A stretch of 64,000 bases of DNA, taken from the NCBI GenBank assembly GCA_951804985.1, contig OX638132.1:91206696-91270695 (forward strand), given 5' to 3'. Made by a program: the position numbers and the translations under genes. Under the pieces are notes generated by a model. The model was not told the origin of the DNA, ran no database searches, and saw only the letters and a program-made list of their open reading frames with translations. Position 1 is the first letter of the stretch; every line of letters starts with the position of its first letter. Origin of the DNA: Dryomyza anilis (Eukaryota > Arthropoda > Insecta > Diptera > Dryomyzidae). This document shows, piece by piece, positions 1 through 10,229 of the stretch.

Positions 1-196
1 CTTCTGTTTTGATGCCTGCGGCGGCGGCGACTTCAGCAGATGATGCTGCATGTGCGCCAGCAGCGGCTGCCTCGGCGCGTGCCTCGTACTCGAGGAAGTC
101 GGCGGAGTGTGGGCGCACAATGCTGGCGGTGGCGGAGCGTGAGCGCAGATTAACGTTGCTGCCGGTGGTAGGTGATGTGACGGCGGAAGAAGTGGC
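1..196 (-). CDS. kmr: kramer (PLEKHA-family PH protein), third exon, 3'-partial
   Basis: This is the most 3' visible exon of the kmr-like gene. It is open for 65 codons plus one base and continues past the left edge, so the C-terminus is missing. Upstream on the minus strand a pyrimidine-rich stretch ending CCTCAATAG gives a strong acceptor, with the first exon base at 196. The frame starts on a whole codon (Ala-Thr-Ser-Ser) and matches the phase-0 donor at 6444/6445. The peptide is Ser/Ala-rich with the segment RPHSADFLEYEARAE, acidic and probably the start of a helical region. GC content is well above the intron. Assignment to this gene rests on phase agreement, strand and composition; an alternative upstream exon inside the 6.2-kb intron cannot be excluded. 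Confidence 0.75.
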
Positions 197-511
197 CTAT
201 TGAGGAAAAGAGAAGAAAAATTTTAAAAATTGATTTTTTTGTGTCAGATACTTGAAATTTCCGAGGTTCATGGAATTCATTTACATAATTCTTTGAAGAA
301 TAATAATACAGCACTGAAGAATCGAGAATGGGTCTTTTTATCCAGTGATAAGCACAAAATGCAAAACTCCTCTTGTTCTCGTTCTTGTTCTTGCAGTTTT
401 TGCAAGATCCAAGAACAAGAATGACATTTCGATGCAAGAACAAGAACGACCCTGCAAGAATAAGATCAATAGTATTATCCCCAGACAAAATTTTTGGCAG
501 GATCGAGCAGT

Positions 512-540
512 TTTGAAACATGTTTTAGACATGTTTCAAA
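512..540. repeat. Perfect 12-bp inverted repeat (intronic hairpin)
   Basis: TTTGAAACATGT is followed by a 5-base loop and by its exact reverse complement ACATGTTTCAAA. It lies in the kmr intron and would form a short hairpin in the pre-mRNA. No function is evident. Confidence 0.8.
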
Positions 541-1736
541 CAGACAAAGGCGAAGTTTGTATCACAAGCTGCCTGTTTTCTACCGATGCCCTAAATATGC
601 CGTGAATATGCCATTATAATTCCATAAAAATTTACAACCTGCTGTACACTTTCCAAAATATTCCATTTATCTGTGTGTTTGCCGGAAATATGCCCGAAAT
701 ATTCCTTAAAAATGCCAGACATTTTTTTCGGGTATGTTTTGTTCTTGCATTTGCTTATCACTACTCTCACCATTTAAATTGTGGGATCTATCTCTAAGTG
801 TGGAATCTATAGTGCAAAGAGATAGCGTAGTAGGTATAGAAAAACAATTTAAAGCAACTTTTGAACCCACGACCTTTCGATTCGTAGAGTCTGACTAACG
901 AACTGAACCATGAAATTTATAAAATTGCTAAATTAGATCCTACAATTCGTGGAATCAGCTGAGATAAAATACATTTTTATAGCTTTATAAAAATTGTTTC
1001 ATTTGCATATCATCGAAGTCTAATATAAAATTATAAAAAATTCACCAAAATAATTAAAATAAATGAAGTGAAATATGCCGTTTTTAATTCATGAAACAAG
1101 CACTTTCTCATTATTTTTTTTTTATTATTATAAACAACATTTATAATTTTTTTTCATTTTATTTCCAAAAAATGTCAAAACATTTTGACGCACTTTAAAA
1201 TTCCGAAGTCCTCTTTCAAATACGCTCTGTCTACTTCTTGAGTAGCAACCAGTCTCAAACCACTAAAATGTTAAAAAAAACCGAAAACAACCATAACTCA
1301 AATGTCCTGCTTTGACCCACAAACCCGCCGTATAGCGCTTAAGCGTTGCCAGACCGCAAAGTTTTGTAACCGACATAAAGTTGCACTTTGAACGAAGAAG
1401 ATGAAGAATACGAACCAAAAAAACAAAAAAATTCTAAGCACGCCAACACCTATTACCGACCACCGCTACATGACCAATTAGAGCGCAAAAATGAAGCGTG
1501 CATCTGGGCCAAAAGAAATAAATGAAAAATGGCGCGTACCGTAAAAAAAGTAGCAGAAAATAGCAAGTACCGTAACATACGTTGACGTAAAGTTGGCGTT
1601 GCAATATAAAAAAGTAGCACAGCGTCGTGTCGCAGCATATCAAAGTAAGCATTGCAAAGTGGAGCACAAAAAAAGGAATTTGTAGTAGAAAATAAGAGAA
1701 TGTAATATGTTTAAAATTTATAAGGGATAAATGTAA

Positions 1737-2160
1737 ACGTCAGTAAAGACGAACAAACATAGAAAAAATTACATCAATATGATGAATTTATTCATAAATA
1801 TGATGAATTTATTCATAAATGTTATGAATTTTCTACGAACGTCAGTGAAGAGATGAACAAACACAGAAAAAAATTCATCAATATGATGAATTTATTCATA
1901 AATATTATGAACTTTTCTACGAACTTCCAGATTCATCACATTGATACTACCATTCATTAAATGACATATTGATGATTGCGTTCATTATATATATGAACTT
2001 ATTTATACTATCGAATATCATAGTGATATATTCAACCCAATGAATTTGAATCATTATATAATCATAATATCTATGAATTTGTTCATAATATTTATGTATA
2101 TGTGATGAATATTGTTGAACTAATATTTTGTTTTTCAAAATAAATTAATTGATGAACATT
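1737..2160. repeat. Tandem ATTCATAAATATGATGAA-type repeats
   Basis: Two ~104-bp units start near 1737 and 1839 and share GAACAAACA(T/C)AGAAAAA at 1751 and 1855. Each contains palindromic TTCATCAATATGATGAA-like blocks. Degenerate copies of the same motif continue to about 2130 and recur near 3160 and 30540-30650. This is an AT-rich satellite-like region without coding signal. Confidence 0.7.
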
Positions 2161-2430
2161 TTTTTCAAAAAAAAAATATTAGAAATTAATTCGAAAAAAA
2201 TGTTCTTGAAAAAAAATGTATTAAAAAATAAAAATTCAAAAAAAATTGTTTTTCGAAAACAAAAATTCGAAAAAATGTTGTTTGAAAAAAAAAAAATTTT
2301 TTGAAAATTAAAAAACAATTTTTTTTTTTAATATAATTCTTATAAATATAACTTTTTATTAAAAATAAGTTGATATTATAAATAAATACATTATAAAACA
2401 TGCATTGCCGAGCAAGAATTATATAAGAAT

Positions 2431-3068
2431 CTAGCTGGACCCGTGCACGACTCGTGCCATGATTTTGTGAATGCAAGGATATGGAGTGATTTTATTAATA
2501 TAAAGATATTTATATCTTCTCCGTAAAATTCTTCCCCGTAGAACGCTTTCCAATAGAATTCTTCCCCGTAGAGTTTTTTCCAGTGAAGTGTTAGTGTGGT
2601 GAATATTGGTGTGGTGAATTTTAGTGAGTAGCCGCGGTAGCTCAGTGGTTAGTGCGTTGGACTGCGAGCCGAAAGGTCCCCGGTTCAAGCCTGGACGGGG
2701 GCTAACAACATCTTTTCATAGAAACATTTTTCTATACCGCGCTACCTCTCGTCAGTAAATGGCAAACCTACGAGAGTAAAACCATTGCCTATGAAAAGCT
2801 CTCACTCGCCGTTCGGATTCGGCAATAAACTGTAGGTCCCACCACTTTGAGTACAAATATAACACGCACAGCTCAAAATGGTGAGAGAGCTCGGCCGAAG
2901 TTCTATACAGGACTGTAGCGCCAAACTATTATTATTATTATAATTTTAGAGTGGTGAATTTTAGTCTGGTGTGTTTTAGTGTGGTGAATTTTAGAGTGGT
3001 GAATTTTAGTCTGGTGTGTTTTAGTGTGGTGAATTTTAGAGTGGTGAATTTTAGTCTGGTATGTTCAA
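2431..3068 (-). mobile_element. Helitron-like non-autonomous element H1, CACCACACTAAAA minisatellite, SINE nested
   Basis: Read on the minus strand, the 3' end has the hairpin GCACGAGTCGTGC (2445-2457), a 10-base spacer and CTAG at 2434-2431, which fits the Helitron rule of hairpin then CTRR. The same hairpin, spacer and CTAG recur at 29185-29211, after which the flanks diverge. Inside are GAAGAATTC-rich blocks (2515-2580) and then minisatellite copies of GTGGTGAATTTTAGT (2581-2628 and 2943-3066). A SINE splits the minisatellite at 2630-2942. No replicase is present, so the copy is non-autonomous. The 5' boundary is uncertain. Confidence 0.6.
2630..2942 (+). mobile_element. tRNA-derived SINE, copy 1 (full length)
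   Basis: The head begins AGCCGCGGTAGCTCAGTGG, with a pol III A box in TAGCTCAGTGG and a B box in GGTTCAAGCC, giving a tRNA-like 5' end. A ~240-bp unrelated body follows and the tail is (TTA)n. Five more copies lie in this window. Coordinates are taken from the shared ends of the family. Insertion in the H1 minisatellite makes the target-site duplication ambiguous. Confidence 0.85.
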
Positions 3069-3456
3069 AAAATGAACGAAAAATAAATATATTTATTGAA
3101 ACTTGGTTTGATGAGCAGCATCCTTTAATATGATTTGAATATATGTTGTATTTTATGTATTTGTTCATTAATATGATGAAACGTATTCTTTTTTGCATTC
3201 TTTTTATTTCTTTCATTCATTTTATTCATATTCATATTATTTTATACGTGTTCTTATGATATTGAAGAACACTTTTTAGATAGTTACCAAGCGTTCATTA
3301 ATCGCAATTATAACTTTGATGTCGTTAGTCATTAATATCATAAATATTCAACAATATGATGTACATTGTTTCTTCTGTGCAATCCAAACATGTAATAATG
3401 TCCCGATTTTTTTTTGTAGATACCCACAACTGCTTTCGTAAGACTATTTTTAATGA

Positions 3457-3977
3457 GTTATACCATAAAGTAGAGAGGCTTATTTAGAAAAAAAATGTAT
3501 ATCGTCCAGTAAGTACCCGTAGGTTTCAGTATGACGTTCAGTGTAGAGTATAAAAATACCAAAACACAAATACATACTACAGTTTCTGCAATATATATTG
3601 AAAATGTTCTGTAATACATTGTGTAGTAAAATCTTGTCAAATAAATACAAATTCACTTAAAAAGTAGATAAATGTAGTAGAACTAAATTATTTTCTACAA
3701 AATAAATACAAACATATTAAATTTCATTGCATTATTTGCTCGGTATAATATTTAAATGAAAATAAAAAGATCAGTTGGTATATTTTTAATTATTTATACT
3801 ATAAAGTAAAAGGGCTTATTTAGGAAAACCATTTATGTCGTCCAGTAAGTCTCCCTTAGGTTTCAGTATGATTTTCAGTGCAGGGTATAAAAATACACAA
3901 AACAAATTCATATTACAGTTTCAGCAAAATATATAGAAAATGTTTTTCTAATACATTGTGTAGTAAAATAGGTAAAT
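3457..3977. repeat. Tandem duplication, ~334-bp period
   Basis: Two diverged copies share TATAC(C/T)ATAAAGTA, TCGTCCAGTAAGT, GGTTTCAGTATGA (near 3522 and 3856) and AATACATTGTGTAGTAAAAT. They are direct repeats about 334 bp apart. No open reading frame is shared between them, so this is noncoding repeat DNA in the intron. Confidence 0.75.
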
Positions 3978-5659
3978 AAATGTAGTAGAAAGTAAAAAGA
4001 ACAGTTAGTATAAACGGTAAGAGTAGAACTAGTAGTAAAACTATTAATAGTACCACTGACGTTATTAAAATTAGCAGTATTGTAAAGAATTGTAGTAAAA
4101 CTTATAGTGTAAACAGCACTAAAAAATCTACTATCGATTTTATGACCAACTGTTCAATGCAAAAAAAATCCAATACTAGCGTGAGACAAAATAGTACCAA
4201 CTGCATGTGCCGCACAAGATTTATGTAGCTACTTGAGCAACAAAAACAACTATTCTGAACTCATGACTTAGTACAGAAAGTATTTGCAAAAGAAATCCCC
4301 ACACCAAAAAAAAAAAAAAAAACTGAACAAGATTTTGTAGATAAAACGAAAAATCGTTTTGTGGCAACGACGACTCGTTCACGTAGCACAAAGTATTGCA
4401 GCAATATTCCAAAACACTTGCAACACATGTAGCACCGGCAATGGCAACACTAACAACTACGTTTCCGTTGCAATCGTTTCCGTTTCGTTTGCATTGCTTT
4501 GCGTTGCGTCGCCTCGTCCCGGCTCGCGTTGCATCTATTGCCTGCCATATGCCACGTAATAACTGCATGAAATGTGGGTCATTCAGTCATGTTATGTTAG
4601 ACAGCAGGCACGAAAGAGACAAACACACACACACGGATTCTAAAGAAAGCACAAAACAGTTTTTCGAAAGACAAAATGGAGTCGCTGTAATGCTCTTAGG
4701 CAGCCATTTAGTCAGTCAGTCAGTTCTTTGTCTGCTGTCTACCGGTTTGTCTTTCATTTTGCATTTTCAATTAGACATCCTACGTCCAACTTTCTGTCTG
4801 TCTATCATTCTGTCATTCCCTCCATCTATGGCTCTCTGTCTCTTTTTCTCTCTTACGAAATACTCGTAAACTATCTTTGGGGATTTCGAGGAAAACCACA
4901 TCAAAGCAACTATCGTTCGTGCCGATATCCTCTGGTTTGTTTGTCTCCTTTCAATGAGGCTAATACGTGTAACGAACAGTGAATTAAATTTACGAAATTT
5001 TGAAAGCTAATTGAAAGGTGGAACGTAAAACTCACTCTGGAAATGCAGTTAATGTTCACCTAAATTATAGAAATTCCTATAATGGCAACTGGCCTGCGGG
5101 TTGCTGACAACCTCTACCAAAAACATACCATTCTGCGTTATTTAATTAGATAATTACGTGTTATTGAGGTCTGCGATTTGGTATTTATGCGAATATTCAC
5201 TTAATTACTTAGAATAACAGCAATAGGTACCGTTTTTAAGAGAGTTAATTTCGAGTTATTTCCGACAGATGAATTACTTTACAATATAATTTTTAATAAA
5301 TCGTGGTCTCCATTGATGCCTTTTTATTTGGTACAATGTGAGAAAGAGAGAAACTTAAAATACAACAATTTCACAAAATTCTGAATTCTATAAATCCTCC
5401 TGTAGAAAAACCACCCAAAAAAAATCAAATATTGTATATCAAACTTTTATTTCGTACAAAAATTCACCTTTTAGTGTAAAATCCAACTTTTATTTGATCC
5501 AGTGTAAGGGAAAAATTGTTGCTCCTACGATTAGTTTTTTCCGACAAAACTTTAAATGGAAAGAGAAATTCTTTTCAAGAAAAGATTAGCATATTTCCTT
5601 CAGAGGAAACCTTAGGCTTTATACTTATCTTTATAATAGTTTGGAGTGTTGTTAATTAC

Positions 5660-5821
5660 ATATCTTTCCATCATGAAATGGCAAACCTTACTGATTAGAA
5701 ATATCAAAAGAGCGGCAAGAAATATGGCGTCGTTTGCTGTCCCTGTCACTCTACTTTTGTAGCGTCCCTGTTGAAAAACCCTTGAAAAAAACTTTTGTAA
5801 CGCTCTAATTGAAAAACCCTT
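5660..5821. mobile_element. Mariner-derived MITE fragment M1
   Basis: The sequence matches the 5' transposase/TIR region of the 12.5-kb mariner (ATCATGAAATGGCAAACC, GAGCGGCAAGAAATATGGCG, CTTTTGTAGCGTCCCTGTTG). The right end CCCTT is followed by TA at 5822-5823. Just inside it a second TIR of the opposite-end type is joined head to tail, the same arrangement as in M3. The left end is missing. Confidence 0.75.
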
Positions 5822-6375
5822 TATTTGGAACGTATATTTTCAGAAGTTAAGGAAACTCCTTTGAGCATACCCAATTAATTCCACATACCGATCAATCTTT
5901 TATATATCTCATTACAATCGATTAATTGTATAATCGGTCATCAGTTAAGAACTTCTATTTCATTCGGGAATGGTAAAGTTTTGCGACCTCCAATAATTCC
6001 AAATTGCCAAAATATGACTACTCCATAGAATTTAAAGCGGCATATTGTAAACATCTTTTACTAAACTTCCGACAATCTGACATCTTCGATCTATATTTGG
6101 AACGTCTATTTTCAGTAATCAGTTAAGAAAACCTTTTTCATTCGGGAATGGTAAAGATTTCCAACCTCCGAAAATCCCAAAGTACCATCTACTCGGTGAA
6201 ATTTTAGGAGACATATTGTAAAATTTTGTTTACTCGAACTACCGTCGATCTGAATTACATTATATTTGGAACGTATATTTTCAGAAGGTAAGGAAATCCT
6301 TTGGAGTATATCCAATCAATCCCATTTCTCTCTCCTTTAAATATCTCACTACAATCGACTAATTGTATAATCTAC
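5822..6375. repeat. Degenerate tandem repeats with ATTTGGAACGTATATTTTCAG
   Basis: TTTGGAACGT(A/C)TATTTTCAG occurs near 5824, 6095 and 6266. CATTCGGGAATGGTAAAG occurs near 5962 and 6139, with a shortened copy at 6381. The blocks CACTACAATCGA(C/T)TAATTG at the two ends lie ~441 bp apart. This array sits directly 3' of the exon 2 donor, inside the kmr intron, and shows no coding signal. Confidence 0.7.
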
Positions 6376-6444
6376 GAATACATTCGGGAATACTTTTTGT
6401 TTATCCTACTGCGTCAATCTGTCCCAACCTCTTCAAATACTCAC

Positions 6445-7006
6445 CTCTAAATGATTGGGCGTATAACGCGCCGGCATCGATGGCACATGTTTGTTGCTCT
6501 CGTAACTCGGCGGACTCATGGGACGCCGATAACTGGCCTCTGCTACCGCTGCTGCACTTCCTGCGCCACTGCGCTGCTCCAACATAGCGTTCTGCGTCAA
6601 ATTGTAAATGTCCTCGTAGTCGGAGAACACAGTGCGATTCTTGGAGCGACCATACGCGTCGGGTGTACGACGCTCAGCGTTCGGATAGTTGCCGGCAGTG
6701 TAGCGCTGCGCCAGCAACTGTTGTTGTTGCTGCAAGTAAAGCTCGCGTTCACCGTAAATGTCCTCATCATTGTTGGCAGCAGCGACTGCGGCGGTGGCGC
6801 GCAACTGTTGCAGTCGCATAATTTGCTGCTCCATGTCCATGTAGTGCTGAGTAGCGGGTGGCGGCGGCGATTTGGTGGCATAGTCATCGAGCTGTAGTTG
6901 CTGCTGAAATTGTGCATCGAGCTGCTGCTCGAGTTGTTGCTGCTGCAGACGCAGCGAAGAGGTGACATTACCGGTGCGCGTGTCGTAGATGGCGTGATGC
7001 TGTTGG

Positions 7007-7041
<35 letters not shown>

Positions 7042-8998
7042 ATTGCGCAACTGCTGATACTGTTGCTGTTGTTGCATCTGCTGTTGCAGCGTGGGCGACA
7101 TGACGCCGCTGCGTCGACTAGGTTGTTGCTGCTGTTGCGGCTGCTGTAACTCGCTGTCAATCGAATGTTCGGGACTGGGCGACGAGTAGCCGCCATCGTT
7201 GCAACGGCGCGGCTTGGGCGGTGCATTGGCATACAGCGGTTGTGCACCACCGCCGCCGCCGCCACCACTATTGCTGCTCGATGCCGAGTTGGCATTTTGC
7301 GCATTATCCGACGCTGAAGCAGACGCCGGCGTTACCTGGCCCAAACTCATTTTGCTCTGCTGCGACTGCAGCGTATGAATGCCGCTGTCGCTGTTCTCGC
7401 CGCTGTGATTAAGCGTCGACGAGGAGTTTTGATCGGAATCGACGCCGCCCGCTGCTGTTGTTGCCTGCATTGTGCTAGCGGCGCTCAGAGCGCGCACCCA
7501 CTGCGCAAGCGCATCGCCGGTTTCCGCCGCCAGCCAATAGGTGCGCATGTTCTGATGCTCGCACTTGAAGGCGTGCTTGCGGCCGATCTTCTCCGCCGGT
7601 GCGCACATTGAAACGCGATACGACGGCAGCAGCAGCGAGCCGAGCAGTTTCTCCTCCTCCGGACCCTTGTAGTAGTAGAGACAATAGGCATCGGCGAGCA
7701 CAAACCAACGCTTGCGCCAAACCTTGAGTCCGTCGGCGCCCTGTTTGTACAGCCAGCCGGCAAGCGTAACGGGTGAGGCGGCAGGACGTTTGCTGAGCGG
7801 CGACTTGAGAGCTTGCATAACGCCAGCGCTTTTACGACGTTCGAGCGGTGCATGTGAATTGATGCTAGCGCCGGCAGGACTTTTGTTATTGACACCGGCG
7901 GCAGAGTCTTCAGAGCTGGGCGTTGATTTCGAAACGGCGGCGCTTGTGGCAGAGGAGCTGCCGCCGCTGGCAGTTTTGACGGCGGAAATTTGCGTCTGAC
8001 AGGCTTGATTGACCACGTGACCGGGATGATTTTGCTGTATATAGACGGGACTTTGTTCGCTGCCCGGTGTTTCGGCGCATTTGAGACGCGTCGGCGGTAG
8101 TTGCTGCTGTTGTAGTTGTTGCTGTTGCAGCTGTAGTTGCAGCTGTAGCTGTTGTTGCTGCTGTTGATGATGTTGTTGCTGCTGTTGGTGTTGCTGCTGT
8201 TGCTGATGATAATGTTGCTGCTTGTTGACCTTAAGTGGACCGGCCGCCGGCTGAAATTGGCTGCTGAGATTTAAAGTCGAGGGCGGCGCGCGCTGTTGCT
8301 GTAGTTGTTGTTGTTGCTGCTGTTGTAGTTGTTGCTGCTGCAACGTCACCGTTGACATCATGCTCGCCGACTGACTCATGCCGTACAACGATTGCGATGG
8401 CATTGGCGGATTTATTGCCTGCCGCATGGCAAACGTGCGCTGCTGCGCTTGCTGCGCCTCGCTCTGCGTCTGCAGCTGTGCCTGCAACTTTGCCTGCTGC
8501 AGCTGCTGATACTGCGACTGCAGCGTCGTTGAAGGATTGTGTGGCGCTACCGCCTGCAGACGACCGGCCGCCGCAAGATAAGCGCGCTCGGGCGGCGTCT
8601 GATACAGCTGCTCGCTGTAGGGCGACTGTTGCTGCTGTTGCGACAACGCCTGATGATAGGGCGAGCTATGCGCGCTGCTAGATGTTGGCGTATTGCTGCT
8701 GTTGTTGTTGCTGCTGCTATGTTGCTGCTGCTGCTGTTGATGCTTGAGCAGCAATTTGCTTGACTGCGGCTGCAGCTCAATGGGCGTCAATGGACCGCCG
8801 AGACCGCTCGAGTTGCTGGTGGTTGGACTCTGCTGGTAGCCATGCATGTGATAGGCGTTTTGTAGTTGTTGATGTTGTTGTTGTTGGTGGTGTTGCTGTT
8901 GTTGTTGATGCTGCTGTTGCAGCTGTTGGAAGACAGGGGAATGCGTGGCGCTGCGATAGTCGGCAATATTTGTCTGATATGCGAGCGGTATCTTCTTC

Positions 8999-9031
<33 letters not shown>

Positions 9032-9091
9032 AAATGCTGCAGTTTCTTGGCGTCCATGGTGGCGCCGTTGAAGAGCGGCGGCGCTTCCAAC
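6445..9091 (-). CDS. kmr: kramer (PLEKHA-family PH protein), large exon with PH domain and polyQ tracts
   Basis: This 882-codon exon is the core of a PLEKHA4-7/kramer-type adaptor. In the spliced model the PH domain lies at about residues 454-551 (nucleotides 7770-7480). WLYKQG, then KVWRKRWFVL with the basic phosphoinositide-binding cluster, then YCLYYYKG, then the C-terminal helix with its invariant Trp in AQWVRAL are all visible. Before it are many Gln/His tracts; after it come Ser/Gly-rich stretches, PPKPRR (an SH3-ligand-like motif), more polyQ and SDYEDIYNL. Acceptor TTTTGCAG|G (phase 2) and donor GAG|GTGAGT (phase 0) bound the exon. Drosophila kmr and human PLEKHA4 are known to bind PI(4,5)P2 at the plasma membrane and to sustain Dishevelled in Wnt and planar-polarity signalling by sequestering a Cullin-3 adaptor. 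Orthology is inferred from the PH domain and layout. Confidence 0.88.
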
Positions 9092-9245
9092 CTGCAAAAT
9101 AATAAAAATAGGTAAAAATTAATGAAATGTAAAACAAAAAACAAGTTTTTAATTTTTAAAATAAGTTTTATAGGATTTTAGCAAACCCGAATTCAATAAA
9201 ATCCAAGTATTAAAATTTAAATGAATAAAGATGTCATCATCTGCA

Positions 9246-9411
9246 CGGACATAATTCACATATTAAAAATGTGGATTATGTCCTTGAAATGTTCGGTCAT
9301 AAACCTGACCCTTTAAGAAGGATTATAAATATTTTGTAAAAGCTCATAACATTGTGACCGATAATAATCCCCATTTTCGATATGATGACTATGTACGTGG
9401 GGATTATTTCC
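9246..9411. repeat. Two adjacent hairpins framed by related ends
   Basis: GGACATAATTCACAT (9247-9261) pairs with ATGTGGATTATGTCC (9269-9283), 14 of 15 positions, across a 7-base loop. AATAATCCCCA (9363-9373) pairs exactly with TGGGGATTATT (9398-9408). The outer ends CGGACATAAT and ATTATTTCCG are themselves almost complementary. This looks like a small foldback element or an RNA structure ~160-330 bases upstream of the exon 2 acceptor. Confidence 0.65.
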
Positions 9412-9719
9412 GTTCGCCACGAATAACTATTTCGGTTTTCCTCCTCGTATCGATTTTACTTCTTTGTATTTTGGTGTGCCGGATTCAAATTTTTAATATC
9501 TTGATCTAAAAACCGAATTATGTGACTCACACAATTACTACACCCTACCGAATGAACTAAAATTTTGAAATAATTTGAAGCGTAGCAAAGACATAAATTG
9601 AATAAACATTTTCCAAAGAAAATAACTATTTTAATTGAATACGCTTTGAATTCTATTGAAAACTTTGCAACATTTTGAGTTAAGTGCTGACAGAGTGACA
9701 GTCGTGACTGCAATGCATT

Positions 9720-10060
9720 GATTTAAGCGCCCTTTCACACTGTGTGGCTCACAAATGGCGCGTCGCGTAGCAATTTAATTGCTTCTAATTGAATGATTTC
9801 CAGCAAATGTGGTGGTACCGCTGCCACTCTGTATGCAGCGGATGCAAAGTAACAAAAAAAAATGACGCTGACCAACAGACGAAAAGTCAAACGACGACTG
9901 GTCACAAACGGATGCACTCTGTCGGTACCTTTTTGCACTCGAAGCGCCGCCAGCGTGCGTCGATATGTTGTCCACTTTGTTGCTGCGGCGGATGTGCATT
10001 CGACGAATTGCATCACCAGCAAGCAACTCGTACAGTAAATGCACGCGAAACCTAATTAGT
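9720..10060. other. GC-richer intronic island, no gene assigned
   Basis: Base composition rises sharply compared with flanking intron. A minus-strand open frame (9735-10022, 95 codons) has a hydrophobic stretch FRLLVSVIFFCYF, but two other frames are open as well and no family is recognised. A conserved regulatory element or an unannotated exon are both possible. I do not call a protein here. Confidence 0.3.
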
Positions 10061-10229
10061 GAATGTTTCAAAATGACTGAGGTGCTTTTAAAACTAAATG
10101 CATTGAAAAGCAAAATAAAAATTCGATTAATAACAGAGTTCAGTATGATGAAGTTGGAGTTTTTAAAGTTGGAAAGTTCTTTTACCAACAATTCTATCAA
10201 TTCTGAGGGGGAAAATAATTGTACGGTGA

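Larger units (their letters stand above)
197..6444 (-). other. kmr intron (6.2 kb) rich in repeats
   Basis: The donor at the exon 2 side is GAG|GTGAGT and the acceptor at the exon 3 side is CCTCAATAG|G. The content is AT-rich. At 345-470 there is a GAACAA/TTGTTC-rich stretch with a TCTTGCA/TGCAAGA hairpin, and at 512-540 a perfect inverted repeat. The segment 560-720 has short degenerate TGCC-type repeats like those at 38 kb. Positions 740-1735 and 4000-5650 show no gene, although 4400-4560 is GC-richer. Larger repeats and mobile elements are listed separately. Confidence 0.75.

Noticed and set aside
2630..2702. Possible tRNA gene (A and B boxes, tRNA-like arms)
   Set aside because: The same head is joined to a shared ~240-bp body and (TTA)n tail in five places, two with target-site duplications, so it is a SINE.
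4221..4869. Overlapping open frames on both strands near 4.4 kb
   Set aside because: They lie in the kmr intron, are open in several frames at once, and have no recognisable motif.
6597..7304. 235-codon minus frame inside the kmr exon, and other frames over 6451-9137
   Set aside because: Shadow frames of the CAG/CAA-rich exon; they contain Asn/Ser, Leu or Ala runs and no domain, while the PH domain fixes the true frame.
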